Part shown: positions 48,151 through 61,875 of the stretch, piece after piece
Position numbering within the stretch: position 1 is the first letter of the stretch
Layout of the letters: every line of letters starts with the position of its first letter
NCBI GenBank assembly: GCA_039096225.1
Contig: JBBPEB010000013.1
Location: 1,204,001 to 1,268,000 of the forward strand
Direction: 5' to 3'
Source: Blastocystis sp. Blastoise
Lineage: Eukaryota > Sar > Bigyra > Opalinata > Blastocystidae
DNA: 64,000 nt
Position numbers and translations under genes: made by a program
Notes under the pieces: model-generated
Database searches by the model: none
Told to the model about the DNA's origin: nothing
The model's input: the letters and a program-made list of their open reading frames with translations, nothing else

Positions 48151-48686
48151 TTTAAATTATTTTATCTTGTGATTTTAATATAGCCCTTGTTTTAATTTAT
48201 CATGTTGTTTTGTTTTCTATTTCGATATTTCCAAGTAATTGACGTTTTTCTTCAGAAAATGATTCCTTGATTCAAACTCATTTTTTTATAAGAGACATTT
48301 CAATGGTTTTAATAATATATGAACATATTTGTGTTGATTTGCATATAGGAAACAAGATCTGGTTAACAAATTCTTTTATTGTGAAAATCATAGATATATT
48401 TATATGAATAACAGTATTTATATTGTATTGGAATGGATAATACTGAATCTCTAATAATTCTCAAAGCAAAATAAATATTTTTAAATTTCCTCCAAAGAAC
48501 AGACAATAACAAAAATTACACTATGAGTGACGAAAATTTCATGAGAATTCGTTCATTTTTTAAATTGTTCCTTATTTTTTTTTATAAAGAAATATACCTT
48601 TATTAATTCTATTGTATAATTGATATTTAAAATCACTGTATGCTTATCATTATTCATGTTATTACATAAGTTGTTTTATAGTATCA
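48151..48686. other. Intergenic region, no gene seen
   Basis: About 535 bp of AT-rich DNA between polyubiquitin and the next start codon; no ORF or repeat of note. Confidence 0.55.
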
Positions 48687-49967
48687 ATGGAAAGTTTGAA
48701 TACAACAAGTGATATTGATTCACAAGATAGTCTTTTAGACGATAGCATATTGAATTATAATTCTCTGAAAACAAAGTACATATGTATATCTTGCTAATTT
48801 ATCTTTCTAGAAAACAATCTTTGAATAAACAACTTTCTAATCAAGCAGTATTTATTTATTTGTATAAGAATCTATATATGATATAAATTAGGATAAATTT
48901 GATGATATGAAAGAAGTTAATTCTAGTGTAGAACATGATGAGAGTGAACTGTTAACAACTATTAAAGCTCCAGAAGAAGATGAACAAATTAAAACGATTG
49001 ATGTGCAACATAATGAAGACAATCAAGATTCTATTTTGTTAAATGAAAGTGATTTAAAGTCATCTCAACTACTTTCAGACACTATTCCATCAACAGAAAC
49101 AGAAGATAAAGATCAAAAGACGATTGATTTGAGTATTTTTGTTCAACAAATGAATAAAGAAAACTCTGTATTTATATATATATTATGTATTATTTATATG
49201 TTTTCATATAGAGTTTTCTTTTAATATATATATATAGTTTTAGTTTTTTCATTTATATATTTATATAGGCCACTACTACATCTGATCCTATAATGCCTTC
49301 TTCTGTTCCTTCAAATATAGATCCTAAACAATTACCTTTAAATGATACTTATAATCCAATATCTACTGCTCGTCGACTTAGCCTTAATAGTTCAATCGAC
49401 GCAGGAGTTGAGGATTTCCCTGCTACTTTGACAAGTACTGTCCTTGAAGAAATAGAAAATGAAGACATACCTCAAAAGATCTATTCTTCATTTAGTAAAC
49501 CACCCATTATAAATTCTATCCCTCTTAATAATCCAAAAGAAGGAAAACTATCATCTATTTCAGTAACTATAATGAATTCAATAATTGAAGACTCAAATAT
49601 ATCGTTATCAACATCTAATATCAGTTTATATAAACCGGAAACACAATTGACACCCTCTCCGGAACATAATTCTTCTGCTGTGAAATCAACCAATCAGAAT
49701 TTATCTCCTCAATTAAGTACAGATCTAGAAGATACGAAGAATGCACATGTTGTATCTCCTTCAACCAATAAGAGTTCAAGTGATTTGTTAGGAGACGAAA
49801 GTGATATTGATATATATATTCCTACTTCAATTGCTCCTCAAGATCTTCTTCAAACAACAGATGTCAAAGAACATTCGAAAGAGCCAAAGAATTCTCTGTC
49901 TGTTTTGGAAGAAGATTCCTATATTAATAGTTTAAGATATATACCTACAACAAATACTGGTGATGGT

Positions 49968-49998
<31 letters not shown>

Positions 49999-52163
49999 GT
50001 AATAATGATAATATTAATAGTAATAATAATAGTAATAATAATAATATTAATAGTAATCATCAGGAGATAAAGAATAGTCATCCTTTAGAAAAGAAAGAAA
50101 AAGAGGAAATTATAGAGGATATTCAATCTATAAGTAAATCTATTGAATCTCTTTCTTCTCTATATGATTCGACATTAGTTTCATCTAAGACACAATTAAC
50201 GGCAAAAGGAGAAACTAAAGAAATAGAGAAACACAATTCGAATCCCTCTTTTATTTCTTCTTCTACTGGAGGTCTTTTGTCATTACCTCCTTTAGAATCA
50301 ACTCTCTCTGTACATTCTATAAACAAAAAATTAATATCTAAAGAAAATATTATTAAAGAAAAAGAAACGAAGCAGAAATCACAAACACGACAGTCTATTG
50401 ATAGATTAAGTATGAAGAATTCGAAAAGAAGCTCAACACGTGCTTCATTGATGATTTCAGATCCAATGGAAATAGTTCAAGAAGAAGAAAAAGAAGAAGA
50501 AAAAGAAATATTAGATTTAACTGAAGAATTATCTCATTTCGAACAAGCTATTCCTTCTTCTTTAAAGTCACAAGATTCTACAGTGAACAGTTTGAAACAT
50601 GCTGAAGATGTAGTCAGCCGACTTTCTACACAGGGTATTGAAGATGAAAATGGGAAACGAATTACTTTGGATCAATTTGAAATCGTATTTTTTTTATATT
50701 GTTTTTTCTTATTAAATCTTATATTTTATATATGTTATGTTTATTATTATTATTATTATACTTATTATTATTATTATTATACTTATTATTATTATTTTTA
50801 TTACTATTATTATTATTATTTCTTTATATATATAGAAACCAGTTGTTCCTTCAAGTAGACGTTCTTCTCGACGAATTTCTCTAGTTGAGAATACTATTCC
50901 ATCTCTTGCCTACCCAACAAATTCTCGTAAATCTATTTCTGTGTTGGAATTACTATCTCCTCCTCCACTTGTGAAAATCACAAAAAAAGATTTGAATATA
51001 CCTATATCTTCAACAAAGAGACTCTCTGTATATATATAAATATATGTATAGTCCTATCTATGATCTATATAATAATATAAAATATCTTCTTCTTCTACAT
51101 ATATATAGATTTCTCAAAAGAAACATCGTCAATCTCTAGTTCCTTCTCTTCCTTCTCTTGATACTCTATCTGATACTAATAATATTAATGATAATAATAT
51201 TAATGATAAGAATATTAATGATAATAATATTAATGATAATAATACTAACACTAATAATATTAATGATAATAATACTAATACTAATATATCTGTGACATCA
51301 TCTTCAACTCCAATGAATACTGAATCCACTATTCAGACCAATTCAGAAGAATCTAAGGAAATATCTACAATTAAAAAGTCCGTTGATTCCGTTATGAGTG
51401 ACGCAGTATCTGTACCTATTACTGAGACAAAGAATATAAATAGTATTATTACAAATGAGAATCATTCAGATATTCCTCAATCAAATATTATTAACACACA
51501 AATATCTGATTCTAATATATCTACTGATACTAATCATATTATTCCTCAATTAGATTCTATAATTGCTATACATCAAGATACTAATAAGAATACATGTACT
51601 AACGACATAACTAATAGTAATAATAATAGTAAGAGTGATACTATCAATATGTCCCTATCTTCTTCTATTCCTACTGATTTAGAAAATTGTAATGTTATTC
51701 ATGATGATATTCATAATAATATTAATGATAATATAAAGAATGCTGATGATAATATAAAGAATACTAATGATATTCCTGATTCTACTGTTATTACTCCTGT
51801 TACTTCTAATCTTCCAGAGAATCAATCTCTTTATGATTCTATTCATGATATCGAAACGATTATTCCTGTTATTTCAGAACAACCCCAAAAGGAAATAGTT
51901 ACATCTATTAAAGAGGATACAATGCCCTCAACTGAAGACAAACAAACTATAAATAAACAGACAATAGAGTTACCCTCTCTAGAAGTATATCCTAAAAATA
52001 ATACTTCTTCTACGCTACTCTCTAAAGATACTAATACTACTATTAATATACCTAGTGACTCTGTATCTTCTAATAATAATACTAATACTAATACTAATAC
52101 TGATACTAATACTAATACTAATAATAATAATAATAATAATAACAATAATGATAATAATAATAC

Positions 52164-52203
<40 letters not shown>

Positions 52204-54673
52204 AATAACAATGCTACTAGTTCTATTATTGATATTCCTATTACATCAGTATCTCAGGATATTCAAGATTCTATTCCTCTTCCTCCTCTCTCTTCTATAG
52301 AGACTAACCTTTCATCTCCTACTCAAACACCTCAAAAACAATCATTATCTTCATTCAATTCCCGCGATTCTATTCGTCAAACTCCTCAAACAGATATTTT
52401 AGGATTATTACAGCAATCAAGTGCACAAGCTTATCGGCATATTCTGAAAACACCCTATTCAACTAAATTAGATAAAACTAAAAATAAAATTAAACCTAAA
52501 TTGATGCCTGAATCATCCAAGAAATCAAATCAAAAGAATAGTAATACTACTACTACCACTACTACCACTAGAAAATCTATCTTTGATATTCTTGCCAAAC
52601 ATTCTGTTAATTCAACAGAACAAAAAGATAAATCATCTGTATCTACTAGAAACCAATCAAATAGATTGTTAGCTACAAAGAGACGAATGGAAAATGATAA
52701 TAATATTCCTGCAAAACGTATTCCTACAAGTAAAGCATTACAATCTAAATTAAATATTATGAATAATAAACAAGAAATAAATAGAAAAACTATTGTTTCT
52801 AATAATAATATAATAAAGAGAAAACAATTAGAGAATACAAATAAGGCATCGAATATAAATATAAATACTAAGGGTAATACTAATACAACTTCAATGGGTA
52901 TATTAGAGACACAACCTGTACAAGACTCTTTATTATCAACAATATCTCTTTCCAGATCAAATAAGACACAATGTTCACAAGTCAATGTTCTTCAATCCCA
53001 TAAAACGAATTCTTCATCTCTAATAGAAACACGTTCATCTATTAATAAAACTACTCTATCTTCTTCTATTCCTCTTACAAAGGAAACAAGAAAAGTAGAA
53101 ATAGGTATAGGTTCATCTGGTCGTACTCTTAGCTCTCGAATTAAGAATATCTTATCAGATACAACTAATGTGACTATAAAGAGTAATAAAGATAATAATA
53201 GTGATAGTAATGCTAATAATAATAATAATTCTACTAATAATAATGATATTAATAATAATAATGCTAATAATAAGGGTACTATTAGTGATAATAATAGCAC
53301 TAAAAATAATACAGCTAATACTATTACTATTGCTAATTATAATGATAATAATTCAACTACTAATAATACTTTCACTAATTCTCATAATACTATAAAAGAG
53401 GGTATTACTCTTCCTCCTCTTGTATCTATATCATCAAATATAAATAAAGATTCTACATCTATAAAGTCATCTATTAAAAATACAAATAATTCACAAATAT
53501 CTTCTACAACCTGTGTTAATCAAAATAAAAGTAAAAACACAATATACAATCATATTCCTTCATTAGATGCTATAAATAGTAAAGAGAATACTATTCCATC
53601 CTCTGTCCAATCAAAAGATGGAATATCATCTCGACGTTGTATATCTTCTATTTTTCTATCTCCTCCTCGTTCTCCCCGACAAAGTTCAAATACCATCCCT
53701 TTACCACCTTTAGATATTAAACCATTTGTATATATATATATATTCATTCAAATCACTGTTTATTTTTAAGTTTTATATACTTATAATAATGTTGATTATT
53801 TATATAATAATATTTTTTATGTGAGTGTATATGTAATATAATATAATATAATATAATATAATATAATATAATATAATATAATATAATATAATATAATATA
53901 ATATAATATAATATAATATAATATAATATAATATAATATAATATAATATAATATAATATAATATAATATAATATAATATAATATAATATAATATAATATA
54001 ATATAATATAATATAATATAATATAATATAATATAATATAATATAATATAATATAATATAATAAATAATATCTTTAGAAAGTAGCTAATAAACCAACGGT
54101 AGCTTCATTAGCCAAAGATGTTAAATATGCAAATAACCGCGAATTTCTAAAACAGAAGGCTGGCGTTATAACACCTGTTTATACAAAGAAATCAAGTATT
54201 TTTTATTAATATATATATATATTAAATTGAATTCATTTTTATTTTAGTATAATTGATTTATATTGATTTAATTTATATTTTATGTATATTAATAGAAAAG
54301 ATGATAAGATCGAAACCTTCTTCACAATATAAGAAGAAAACCGTTAAGTCTATATCACTTCCACCTCTTGAGAAGAGAGTCATTAACCATAAATCAACAA
54401 AACAAACCAATAAACAAATTCCTGTAGATATTCACCAAATATTCAGACCCAATAGTATATATATATATATAATGATTATTATATTGTGTTATTGAATTAT
54501 AAACAAATAATTATATATAATAACATTATCATAAATATTATGTTTTTCTAGCTAAGAGAGAATTGAATCCTATTTTAGAGAAAGTATTACATGGTCCTGG
54601 ATACCAACCTCGAAGTTCGAAACGTCCGTTAACAGTTACTAAAGAATTCAATATAAAAAGCTCAAAGAAATAA
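48687..54673 (+). CDS. Large low-complexity protein with repeated LPPL motifs, unknown function
   Basis: Spliced gene of about ten exons, ATG 48687 (MESLNTTSDIDSQDSLLDDS), TAA 54671-54673. Main exons end at about 49169, 50689, 51028 and 53727. The product is over 1500 aa, rich in Ser, Thr and Asn, with long Asn/Thr tracts around 49.97-50.06, 52.07-52.21 and 53.2-53.4 kb, so mostly disordered. Visible order: basic phosphosite-like motifs (ARRLSLNSS, SRRISLVEN, DRLSMKNSKRSSTRAS), proline motif SIFLSPPRSPR, and a basic C terminus (KRELNPILEKVLHGPGYQPR, VTKEFNIKSSKK). The tetrapeptide LPPL recurs in SLPPLES, PLPPLSS, TLPPLVS, PLPPLDI and SLPPLEK. I recognise no family; a scaffold or cytoskeletal/nuclear regulator is conceivable. 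Confidence 0.7.
53834..54065 (+). repeat. (ATAAT)n pentanucleotide array inside an intron
   Basis: About 46 near-perfect copies of ATAAT. It occupies most of intron 53728-54077 of the LPPL-motif gene. The sense strand reads ATAAT. Confidence 0.95.
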
Positions 54674-55218
54674 ACATTACTCTCGTTATTCTTTTATCTT
54701 TTATATTTGTCTTTTTGTAACCTTTTTCACTTTTTTTGTGTCTAATAAACATATTTATAGTTTTTCCTGTTTGTTAATTTCCATAGTTTTGTATTGTATT
54801 ATATATATATACTATTATAAAAACATAACAATTCAATTTATTTATAATACAAATTAATAATATCGAAAACAAAATAGATATTATGATACAAATGAGTTGA
54901 TAGTGCAAAAGAATAGAAGTACTATTATTATTATGGCATTTAATATAGAATAGCTATCAAATGATAAAATAAACAAAGAGAAGAAGAAGAAGAAACAGAA
55001 AAGAGTAACAATAATTATTATAAACAATATTAGAATTCAATTATGTAATTAGTCTATAAGCTAGATATAGATATATATATATATATCTTATATTTTAATA
55101 AAGAATATATCTTTATTCTTTACCCCTATAAATAAGAAAAACTAATATAAATAAGAAAAACTAATATAAATAATAAAAAATATATATATATTAATTGATA
55201 TAAAAAGAAATAAATACA
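54674..55218. other. Convergent intergenic region
   Basis: 545 bp between the ends of two convergent genes; AT-rich, with a short tandem repeat near 55139-55170 (AATAAGAAAAACTAATATA). No gene seen. Confidence 0.55.
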
Positions 55219-55376
55219 CTAATCAACCCGCTCATTTTGAAATGTGGGGAGTTTCATGGGTGCGTCATCGATGGCTCTATAACGAAAATATATAAGTAAT
55301 TAAGAATAAAATATAATAATATCAAATATATATAGAGATTATTAATAGAGAATTACTATGATAAGAATTTATATCA

Positions 55377-55456
<80 letters not shown>

Positions 55457-57001
55457 CATAGACAATAAATATATATACGCTTTAATATAGAAATAAACGT
55501 ATTCAGTCATAAGGAAGAGTTGAAAGATTTGAGTAATTAATAAGAATTGTCCTGAGAAATGACTTGAAAACCAAGTATAGCCAATATTTAGTTCTTTATA
55601 AGAAGAGATCCAAAAGAAAAAGCTGAAAAGACGAGATATAAACAAACAAAAGATAAAATTTGATGTATATTCGTGAATTGTTTCATTCTATATATGAATT
55701 GTTTCATAGGAACATCAAGAATATAATAAAAATAGTATCTAATAGTTATATAAAAATGAATATATTTTTATATATAATATAATATAATATACTCTTGATT
55801 TTTTAATCATATAGAGTTCTGGGAGAATACTTAGTGTTTCTAACAGATGTGACGCATACCATAAGAAGTCATATATATATATATCGGAGAGATTTGAATG
55901 GAAAAACTATATCATTATAGTATTATATATATTATATTATATTATATTATATTATATTATATTATATTATATTATATTATATTATATTATATTATATTAT
56001 ATTATATTATATTATATTATATTATATTATATTATATTATATTATATTATATTATATTATATTATATTATATTATATTATATTATATTATATTATATTAT
56101 ATTATATTATATTATATTATATTATATTATATTATATTATATTATATATATATATATTATATTATATTATATTATATTATATTATATTATATTATATTAT
56201 ATTATATTATATTATATTATATTATATTATATTATATTATATTATATTATATTATATTATATTATATTATATATATTAATTATTAATATACTAATCCAAT
56301 AAGAATACAAGGACCAATAATAATATACGTAGAGAGAAGAGATGAAGAACAAATATTCAAGTAAGTATCCTATAAATTAAAATAGAATATTATATATTTT
56401 ATATAAACAACAGTATTTTAAAAATATAAATGATTTTTATATAAATACTTGATGTGAATTATGAGTATAAGAATATGTGTATTTGATTAGAATAAACACA
56501 TAGCATAAAGTAACTAATGTTAATATTTCTATAAACTGATAGAGCCAATCTCCAGATCTATAAAAATATATATATTATATAGTATATAATTGACTACTTT
56601 TTTTTATAGTGTTTAAAAACAATATAATCAGCTTTAAAAGATTGAAAATAACTTAATATACTTATCATAAGGTAAATAAGCTTGACATCCTGTAATAACT
56701 ATACACCTACATAAGTATACATGAATAAAACAGAAAATAGTTTTCATCGATATTCCTATACACAGACATGAATAAATATAATATTTAGTAATATATATAC
56801 CAGAAACTGACTTTGTAACTAGTATTTTATAAAGAACAAGAATAAAGCCGAAACAATTCATAATACTACTAAGTGTCTAGATGAATAGGATAAAATCAAT
56901 AGTATATAAACATTTACAAGGAAGAAGGAGAAGTCTCCATCAGAAAGGAAATGATAAGAAAAAAGTAAAAAGAAAGCAAAGAAACTCCAAATCAACACCA
57001 T
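55219..57001 (-). CDS. KDEL receptor-like protein (ERD2 family)
   Basis: Eight exons: 57001..56918, 56876..56801, 56755..56662, 56557..56449, 56369..56292, 55906..55793, 55687..55479, 55276..55219; every phase agrees, 273 aa. Multi-pass membrane protein. ERD2-like blocks in order: LVLYKILVTKSVSGIS, SGDWLYQFIEILTLVTLCYV, an SHQDT segment, DFLWYASHLLETLSILPELY, KKSRNETIHEY, GQFLLITQIFQLFLMTEYVY then FYIK, and a short cytosolic tail. ERD2 proteins retrieve K/HDEL-tagged ER proteins from the Golgi. At 273 aa it is longer than the usual about 212, partly through an N-terminal hydrophobic extension (MVLIWSFFAFFLLFSYHFLS) that depends on my exon 1; without it the frame starts at 56861 (MNCFGF). The intron between exons 5 and 6 holds a long (ATAAT)n array. 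Confidence 0.78.
55378..55452. repeat. (TA)n microsatellite in KDEL receptor intron
   Basis: About 75 bases of uninterrupted TA in intron 55478-55277. Confidence 0.93.
55927..56273 (-). repeat. (ATAAT)n pentanucleotide array inside an intron
   Basis: About 68 copies with one (TA)n interruption near 56145-56158, in intron 56291-55907. On the transcribed (minus) strand the unit reads ATAAT, as in the neighbouring gene's array. Confidence 0.95.
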
Positions 57002-57037
57002 CAGCTTATTTTTTCTTAGTATTTTGTTCATATTTCT

Positions 57038-57298
57038 ATGTTGGATATGTATATAATTAATTTCAGAGATATCATAAGTGAATACATGGAGTCTAAAGAT
57101 ATTGAAAGTGGAAAGAAAGAACTACCACTAATTGAAGTTTTCAGTGTTGTGTCAATCATTCTCAATGTAGCTATATATGGGAAAAAGAAAATATCTAGCA
57201 GATTGATCAAATTCACAGAAGAATATCAACGACATATCATCATGGGATCGGATATCGAAATAAGTTATAAAAGAGATCAAGGATATTGTTTTGTGTAA
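57038..57298 (+). CDS. Hypothetical small protein, 86 aa
   Basis: Uninterrupted frame from ATG 57038 (MLDMYIINFRDIISEYMESK) to TAA. Balanced charged/hydrophobic composition (KKELPLIEVFSVVSIILNVA, KFTEEYQRHIIMGSDIEISY) sets it apart from background ORFs. No family recognised; the strand-helix pattern faintly recalls Alba-type proteins but key motifs are missing. Its ATG lies only 36 bp from the proposed, opposed KDEL receptor ATG, so either the two share a minimal promoter or the receptor starts at 56861. Confidence 0.55.
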   Translation: MLDMYIINFRDIISEYMESKDIESGKKELPLIEVFSVVSIILNVAIYGKKKISSRLIKFTEEYQRHIIMGSDIEISYKRDQGYCFV

Positions 57299-57574
57299 CG
57301 GTACCGCATCAATACCGAGTTTCTTGGTTATCTATTCAAAACTGCGGAACTATATACTTTTGGATAAAATGAAAATAAACATGGTTATTTCGTTTTTTCA
57401 AAAAAAGAAAAACAATTTCCTTCTGCTTTTTTAAATAGTTTACAAGAGGTATATTCATGATAGACTAACTCTATTGATTTATATTATCAATAAATATATT
57501 TGAATCTACAGACATTTACTCGATATTTATATATAGAGATTCTATTCTTTGAAACATTACTCTTTCTAATCAAT

Positions 57575-58315
57575 ATGGAAAATCAAGTATGTTTATATTT
57601 TGAAAATTAGTTTTACTTTTTATTCTAATTATTCTAGGTAGAACAAAAACATTATTCAACTGGTATTTTTTAACTCTTATTTTGTTTAAATGTTATTATT
57701 TTATTAGAGAAAGGTCGTGGATTAGACACCAACTCACGTAATGGTGGCAGATCTGGTCGTTACGATGAACTTCCTTATTCTGGTCCTGGTCCTGCTAAAT
57801 GTATATATTTTTTAAAATTTTCTACTTTTTAATATCTATTTGCGTTTAATAAATATTAAGAATAGAATTATACTATTTGAACTTATATATATTCTATATT
57901 TTATTAGAATTGATATAAAACTATGTTATCTATATATAAATATTCTTTAGCTGTTGAGGGATGGTTATTATTTGTTACAGGTATTCATCCTGAAGCTCAA
58001 GAAGAAGATGTTTTGGATAAATTCGCTGATTTCGGTCAAGTTAAAAATATGCATTTAAATATTAATAGACGTACTGGTTTCGTTATGGTATATATCATTA
58101 ATATTATTATTGTTTTTTTTTATCAATTTATAACTTTATTTTTGTATGTATATCTTGTTTATAATCCATTATATATACATATAATGTATCTATAGGGATA
58201 TGCTCTTGTAGAATTTTCTCAATTTGAAGAAGCTAAGAGTGCTAAAGAAGCCTTAAATGGAGATTCTATTTTAGGACAACAAATCACAGTAGACTGGGCA
58301 TTCTATAATAACTAA
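57575..58315 (+). CDS. RBM8A: Exon-junction complex RNA-binding protein Y14 (RBM8A homologue)
   Basis: Five exons: 57575..57586 (12 bp), 57638..57662, 57708..57800, 57951..58087, 58196..58315, giving 128 aa. The N terminus is a short R/G-rich region ([20 protein letters not shown]); a single RRM follows: [72 protein letters not shown]. The EGW-LFVTG-H signature and HLN..RRTG are diagnostic of Y14, which pairs with MAGO in the exon-junction complex and marks spliced mRNA. The protein stops seven residues after VDW..., so the R/S-rich C-terminal tail of animal Y14 is missing. The last intron is 108 bp with a short (TA) end. Confidence 0.93.
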
Positions 58316-58494
58316 ATTATCACAAACTCTTTACTATATTCACTTATTTATATAATTAATGTACATGTCTTCATTGTTTTGTTATAAAAATACTTAAAAT
58401 CAAATATCAATTCTTTGATTAATTAAATAATCTTACAGTAATGAATTTTGAAACTCTTTTTATTAAAAATATAAAATATATAGAGAAAAAGATA

Positions 58495-58576
58495 TGCACG
58501 AAGCGGGACTCGAACCCGCGCATGCGAACATACTACGGCCTTAACGTAGCTCCTTAGACCACTCGGACATCCGTGC
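58495..58576 (-). tRNA. tRNA-Leu (anticodon AAG)
   Basis: 82-nt cloverleaf on the minus strand. Acceptor stem GCACGGA/TTCGTGC with discriminator A, anticodon arm CTACG-TTAAGGC-CGTAG (anticodon AAG), long variable arm typical of Leu, T arm GCGGG-TTCGAGT-CCCGC. No intron. A T-run (TTTTT) a few bases downstream fits a Pol III terminator. Internal A and B box sequences (TGTCCGAGTGG, GGTTCGAGTCC) are intact. Confidence 0.96.
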
Positions 58577-59332
58577 TTCTGGAATTTGTTTCTTAACGAT
58601 ATATATCATATACTATAATTATTATTTATTATTTATTCATTTCTGGCTTATTTTCGTTGAGATTGGTATCATTTATTGAGATACAACTATTTTATAACTA
58701 ATATTTTTTAGATTTTTGAAAAATGGAAAAAAATGTTTTCAAAAACTGATCAGTATGTAAAATATAGTATGCTAAAGTAAATATACGTTATTTGCATGTT
58801 ATAATAATTGTTTGTATATGATAAATTTTGTATTGAAACAATAGTTTATTATATACAGAAAAAACAAATTTTCTTTGTTTTTTTGTGATATTACTTTCGT
58901 TAGGTCAAGTATAAATATTTTGAAAATATTTTTTGTTGCTTTGAGTGTCTTTTTATTTGTTATGTTATATAAATGTTTAATAAAACATGTAATCCATCAC
59001 GGTCACTGACAGACTAGCCAAAAAAAGAGACTTTTATTATATATAATAATTAAACTAAACTGAATAAGGAAATGCTTGAATAATAATTAGAATTAAAAAC
59101 AACAATGATTGATTTATGTAGTTTTATTCATTTATTTCTCCTGTCTTTTTTTACTTTCATATATGTATAATGGAAATCAATTGACAAGAATTTCAAAATG
59201 TATATTTTTTCACAATTTAAACAACATATGTATGTTTTTGTTTTTATTAAATTCAGACGGTTTCAACAGTGAACTTTTTCTGTTGAAAAATGATAGAAGA
59301 AAACAATATTTTTTTTTTCTGTTTGAATTGAA
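58577..59332. other. Intergenic region, no gene seen
   Basis: About 755 bp, AT-rich, between the tRNA gene and ALG8. Small ORFs here are low-complexity and unsupported. Confidence 0.55.
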
Positions 59333-61105
59333 ATGGAGTCCTTTAAGCATTTAATAAAAGGAAGAAATGAATTTTCATCTTCAGCATTTCAAATATTTTT
59401 GTTGGCTACTGCAATAAAGTTATTACTTATTCCATCGTATCGTAGTACCGATTTTGAAGTACATAGAAATTGGTTAGCTATCACTCATAACCTTCCCCAT
59501 GAAAAATGGTACTTTGAAGTATATGATTTCGTGCTTAACAATCAATATTTATTGCTTTTTCTAGGATACATCTATTTGGACACTTGATTATCCTCCATTT
59601 TTTGCATGGTTTGAATATTTTATATCGTTATTTGCTCAGAAATTTGATCCTTCTATACTGACTGTAAGTTATTATTGAGAATTGTATCAATTCTTGTTTT
59701 TTTTATTTCTTTTAGATACAATCCACTCCACTTGAGACTCAAAATACTATATTATTTCAACGTCTTTCTGTGATTGTAGCAGATCTCGTTTTTTATTTAG
59801 GTGTTTATATGTATTGTTGTACTTGGCCGAAAACAACCACTGTCGAAATATCATCTTCGTATGTTATATATATATATTTGATAATATACATATTAATTAT
59901 TTATATATAGAACATATAAAAAAGAAATAGTGTTTTCATTTTGTATTTTATGTCCTGCATTATTTATGGTAGATCATATTCATTTTCAATATAATGGATT
60001 TCTCATGGGAATTTATCTTATCAGTATCTCTCTTATACGACAGGTATATATATATATTTATGAACATATTCTAATTATTATTTTATGGTTTATATGTGCT
60101 AAATTGTTTTTTATTATATATTTTATATACTATTTTTTTATAATAGTCTATATAATAATATAATATTTATAATATTCTATATAATACTATAATAGTCTAT
60201 ATAATACTATAATACTCTATATAATACTCTATATAATACTATAACACTCTATATAATACTATAATACTCTATATAATATTTATAATATTCTATATAATAC
60301 TATAATAGTCTATATAATACTATAATACTCTATATAATACTCTATATACTATTCTCTATAGAATCGTGATTTACTGAGTGCCGTTGTGTTTAGTTGTCTT
60401 TTGAATTTCAAGCATATATTTATGTACCAGGCTCCTGTCTATTTCTGTTACCTTCTTCTACATTACTGTTACGTATCTAAAGATATCGAAGACCCTCAAT
60501 TATTTGTATATATTCATATTCTATTTATTTATATACATTCATTCTATATAATACTTATATGTTTATTCTTTTCATTTTATTTATATTTTATGTTCCTTGT
60601 TCTCCACATTATTGTATATCTATTCAATTATTTCTCATGAATATTTCTCTATTTTCTCTATAATTCTTTATATTTCCAGGAGGATGAGATCCCTGACACG
60701 CGTCGTCCCTCGGAAATCGAACGTACTATGTACGTACAAGAATCTAAACGTATCTTTTCCGTTAAGCGATTCCTAGCTCTTGCAAGTGTTGTTATTATTA
60801 GTATATATATTATTATATTCTTATATATATATTATTATATATGCATATTTTTTTATATACATAATTATCGAATTGCCATTTATTATTTATTTATTCTATA
60901 ATATATATATATATCTTTAACTTTATATACATAGCCTTCTTTATTTCTTTCTATCCCTTTCTTATGCCTTCCTCTCAACCTCGGTCACTTCTCACTCTTA
61001 CTACTAACCTAAAGCAATTATATTCGCGGTTATTCCCCTTTAAAAGAGGCCTTATTCATACCTATTGGGCACCCAACATCTGGGCATTATATACATTCCT
61101 TGATA

Positions 61106-61158
<53 letters not shown>

Positions 61159-61449
61159 ATAGATTCTTACCTTTATATGCTCATTATTCTGTAAATATAC
61201 TGGTACATTCTGTTCAGTTCCTGTATATATATATATATAATATATATATAATATATATATATATATATTATATATATATATATAGCATACATTTGTAGGT
61301 ACGTCGGGTGTGACAGGAGATATAGTATATAATATACTACCCAACATTCCCTCTTGGCTCACCTTCCTTCTTACACTACTCTTCATATTCCCATGCCTTA
61401 TTCCTATATTTATGCATCCTCACCCACGTCTATTTGTCAATTGTATATA

Positions 61450-61490
<41 letters not shown>

Positions 61491-61801
61491 CTATATATCT
61501 ATATATCTATATATATATATATATATATAGCTTTAATTACTTGTTCTTTCGTTTCCTTCCTATTTGGTTGGCACGTACATGAAAAGGCGTTACTTACTAT
61601 TCTTATTCCTATTACAATCATATGTTGTGACACAGCCTCTGACGCGCGTCTTTTCATCGTTTTCTCTACTATAACAAACTTTGCATTATTCCCGTTATTA
61701 TTCAAACCTCAGGAACAGATCACTGCTCTTTTATTCACGGTTATTTACTATTATTCAGCCAGATTAACATTAGATGACTTTCATAAAAATGCTCAAAAAG
61801 C

Positions 61802-61875
<74 letters not shown>

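Noticed and set aside
51843-53300. Minus-strand and other-frame ORFs rich in L, I and V over 49-54 kb
   Set aside because: Shadows of the Asn/Thr-rich plus-strand gene; no splice pattern or domain of their own.
56004-56004. Reading (ATAAT) arrays as CRISPR or telomere-like repeats
   Set aside because: Simple pentamers without spacers, located inside spliced introns of coding genes.
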